The position numbers and the translations under genes were made by a program. Below, piece by piece: positions 6,295 to 7,335 of a stretch of 7,335 bases of DNA (the first letter of the stretch is position 1; each line of letters begins with the position of its first letter). Source of the stretch: JAYSRU01 sp043720875. GTDB taxonomy: Bacteria > Bacteroidota > Bacteroidia > Flavobacteriales_D > Crocinitomicaceae. Where the stretch lies: assembly GCA_043720875.1 (NCBI GenBank), contig JAYSRU010000270.1, forward strand, positions 1-7,335, read 5' to 3'. The notes under the pieces were generated by a model, which was not told the origin of the DNA, ran no database searches, and was given only the letters and a program-made list of their open reading frames with translations.

Positions 6295-6312
6295 CAATAT
6301 TAACATAATATT
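6295..6312 (-). promoter_or_regulatory. AT-rich palindrome and possible promoter of the VTC/DUF4956 operon
   Basis: On the minus strand TAATATTG (6302-6295) is one base from the TAnnTTTG -7 consensus and lies 7 bases before the VTC-gene ATG. It overlaps a perfect 7-base inverted repeat, AATATTA-ACA-TAATATT (6296-6312), that could be a repressor site. No -33 TTG is found upstream. The composition makes chance similarity plausible. Confidence 0.3.
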
Positions 6313-6375
6313 ACGAATTCTTTACCTTTTTACAGAATTTTTACTGTTTTTCCCTAAAAGTTAAGTTAGGAAGTT

Positions 6376-6383
6376 TATCTTTG
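6376..6383 (+). promoter_or_regulatory. Bacteroidota-type -7 box of the cdd-recG unit
   Basis: TATCTTTG is a perfect TAnnTTTG match and identical to the miaE box. It ends 4 bases before the cdd ATG, so the mRNA should be nearly leaderless. A clear TTG -33 box is not seen; the T-rich stretch at 6347-6351 is slightly too far upstream. Confidence 0.5.
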
Positions 6384-6387
6384 AAGT

Positions 6388-6855
6388 ATGCAGAATGAAA
6401 TTATTTTACGGTTTGAATCGTTTTCTTCGAAGGAAGAATTAAGTAAAGAAGAGTCATTGTATGTTGATAAAGCATTTGAGGCGTGTAGGTCCTCGTATTC
6501 TCCGTATAGTAATTTTAAAGTTGGTGCGTGCTTAGCCCTAGAAAATGGTGAAATTGTTTTAGGAAGTAATCAAGAAAATATTGCCTATCCGTCTGGACTT
6601 TGCGCAGAAAGGGTGGCGTTATTTTATGCAGGAGCGCAGTTTTCTGGTATTCTTGTTAAAGCTTTAGTCATTGTGGCAGTTGGCGATTTTATTGGGAAAA
6701 ATGCTAAGTTGAGTCCATGCGGTTCTTGTAGGCAGGTTATGGCCGAAACTCAGAAGCGTCAAGCAAGCGAATTCCCAATCATTTTAGTCAATATGGATGG
6801 GAGTATCAATAAATTTCCTAGTATTCACACGTTGCTTCCTTTTGTTTTTGGATAA
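6388..6855 (+). CDS. cdd: Cytidine deaminase (tetrameric Zn type)
   Basis: Pyrimidine salvage enzyme that deaminates cytidine and deoxycytidine to uridine and deoxyuridine. It has 155 residues, about 20 more than the compact 130-136 residue tetrameric enzymes, because of an N-terminal extension, as often seen in Bacteroidota. The active site is complete: substrate-binding FKVGA (43-47) and Asn61/Glu63 in NQEN, the catalytic motif GLCAER with zinc ligand Cys72 and proton-shuttling Glu74, and SPCGSCRQ with zinc ligands Cys111 and Cys114. Three cysteine ligands identify the short homotetrameric class rather than the His-containing dimeric E. coli type. It is transcribed divergently from the VTC-domain gene and is followed after 11 bases by recG, suggesting a shared transcript. 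Confidence 0.95.
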   Translation: MQNEIILRFESFSSKEELSKEESLYVDKAFEACRSSYSPYSNFKVGACLALENGEIVLGSNQENIAYPSGLCAERVALFYAGAQFSGILVKALVIVAVGDFIGKNAKLSPCGSCRQVMAETQKRQASEFPIILVNMDGSINKFPSIHTLLPFVFG

Positions 6856-6866
6856 ATAATTGAACT

Positions 6867-7335
6867 ATGAGCGATTTTCTCTCAACAAAGATTGAATTTT
6901 TAAAAGGTGTTGGTCCGTCGAGAGCTGAAGTTTTGCGAAAAGAATCCAAGATATTTACATTCAACGATTTGCTACATTATTTTCCTTTTCGCTACGTGGA
7001 TAAATCTATTTTTCATACGGTTTCACAAGTTCCAGAAATTGATAGCTACGTACAACTAAAAGGATTCATAACACAAGTTAAAGAAGTCTCTTTTGGTAAA
7101 CAAAAGCGGCTAACGGCTCGATTTAAGGACGATACAGGGAGTATAGAGTTGGTTTGGTTTCAAGGTATAAAATGGATTTTACCGAATTTAAAGCCAAATG
7201 TATTGATGGTTGTTTTTGGCAAACCATCCATCTTTGGGTCTTCGTTTAACATTACGCACCCAGAAATTGCAGTAGTAGGCGCGCAAAACTTGGTCAAAGG
7301 ATTGCAGCCCATTTACTATTCGGGAGAAAAACTTG
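6867..7335 (+). CDS. recG: ATP-dependent DNA helicase RecG, N-terminal part
   Basis: The gene runs off the right edge; 156 residues of a protein usually near 700 are visible. RecG remodels stalled replication forks and branched recombination intermediates. The visible part is the wedge domain: the opening KIEFLKGVGPSRAEVLRKE helix-hairpin, the characteristic DLLHYFPFRYVDKS segment, and then an OB fold from about residue 65 (VQLKGFITQVKEV, RLTARFKDDTGSIELVWFQG, and the NITHPEI strand) that grips the junction DNA. The helicase motifs lie beyond the window. The ATG at 6867 is 11 bases after the cdd stop and the conserved family start follows directly, so the start is secure. Confidence 0.95.
   Translation, partial: MSDFLSTKIEFLKGVGPSRAEVLRKESKIFTFNDLLHYFPFRYVDKSIFHTVSQVPEIDSYVQLKGFITQVKEVSFGKQKRLTARFKDDTGSIELVWFQGIKWILPNLKPNVLMVVFGKPSIFGSSFNITHPEIAVVGAQNLVKGLQPIYYSGEKL

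Overview
The window looks like a piece of chromosome from a member of the Bacteroidota, most likely a Flavobacteriales-type marine or freshwater bacterium. The DNA is AT-rich. Leaders before start codons are A-rich without clear Shine-Dalgarno sites, and two genes carry the Bacteroidota -7 promoter box TAnnTTTG in the identical form TATCTTTG. The protein families (MiaE, FeoA/FeoB with a tiny Cys-tailed partner, VTC domain + DUF4956, RecG) are also common in that phylum. No RNA gene, insertion sequence, phage gene or CRISPR array is visible.

Layout: (1) 3-356, plus strand, the C-terminal half of a DUF2461 protein, cut by the window edge. (2) 432-1013, plus, miaE, a tRNA-modifying di-iron hydroxylase with its own promoter. 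(3) 2372-1033, minus, two overlapping genes: a diacylglycerol-kinase-family lipid kinase and a DinB/DUF1569-like protein; these converge on miaE. (4) 4778-2490, minus, a ferrous iron uptake operon feoA-feoB plus a 34-residue gene (2490-2594) that begins one base after feoB and encodes a single-pass membrane peptide ending in Cys-Asp-Lys-Cys-Lys. This small gene is easy to miss. (5) 6287-4840, minus, a two-gene operon for a VTC-type (polyphosphate polymerase) domain protein and a DUF4956 membrane protein. (6) 6388 to the right edge, plus, cytidine deaminase followed by the first third or less of recG.

The genes fall into independent housekeeping units rather than one pathway. The feo operon imports Fe(II) through the inner membrane: FeoA is the small cytosolic partner, FeoB the GTPase-permease, and the Cys-tailed peptide probably a membrane-bound accessory. 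The VTC/DUF4956 pair is the most intriguing part. One protein has the basic-tunnel residues of the eukaryotic vacuolar polyphosphate polymerase but no membrane segment; the other is a multi-pass membrane protein. Together they could form a minimal bacterial version of the VTC complex that makes and perhaps translocates polyphosphate. This is inferred from sequence and gene order, not shown. Its operon runs straight into feoA with only 61 bases between, so co-transcription with iron uptake is possible.

No stretch longer than about 300 bases lacks a gene. The larger gaps are 357-431 (miaE promoter), 2373-2489 (short inverted repeat only), 4779-4839 (feoA promoter and an inverted repeat) and 6288-6387 (divergent promoter region).
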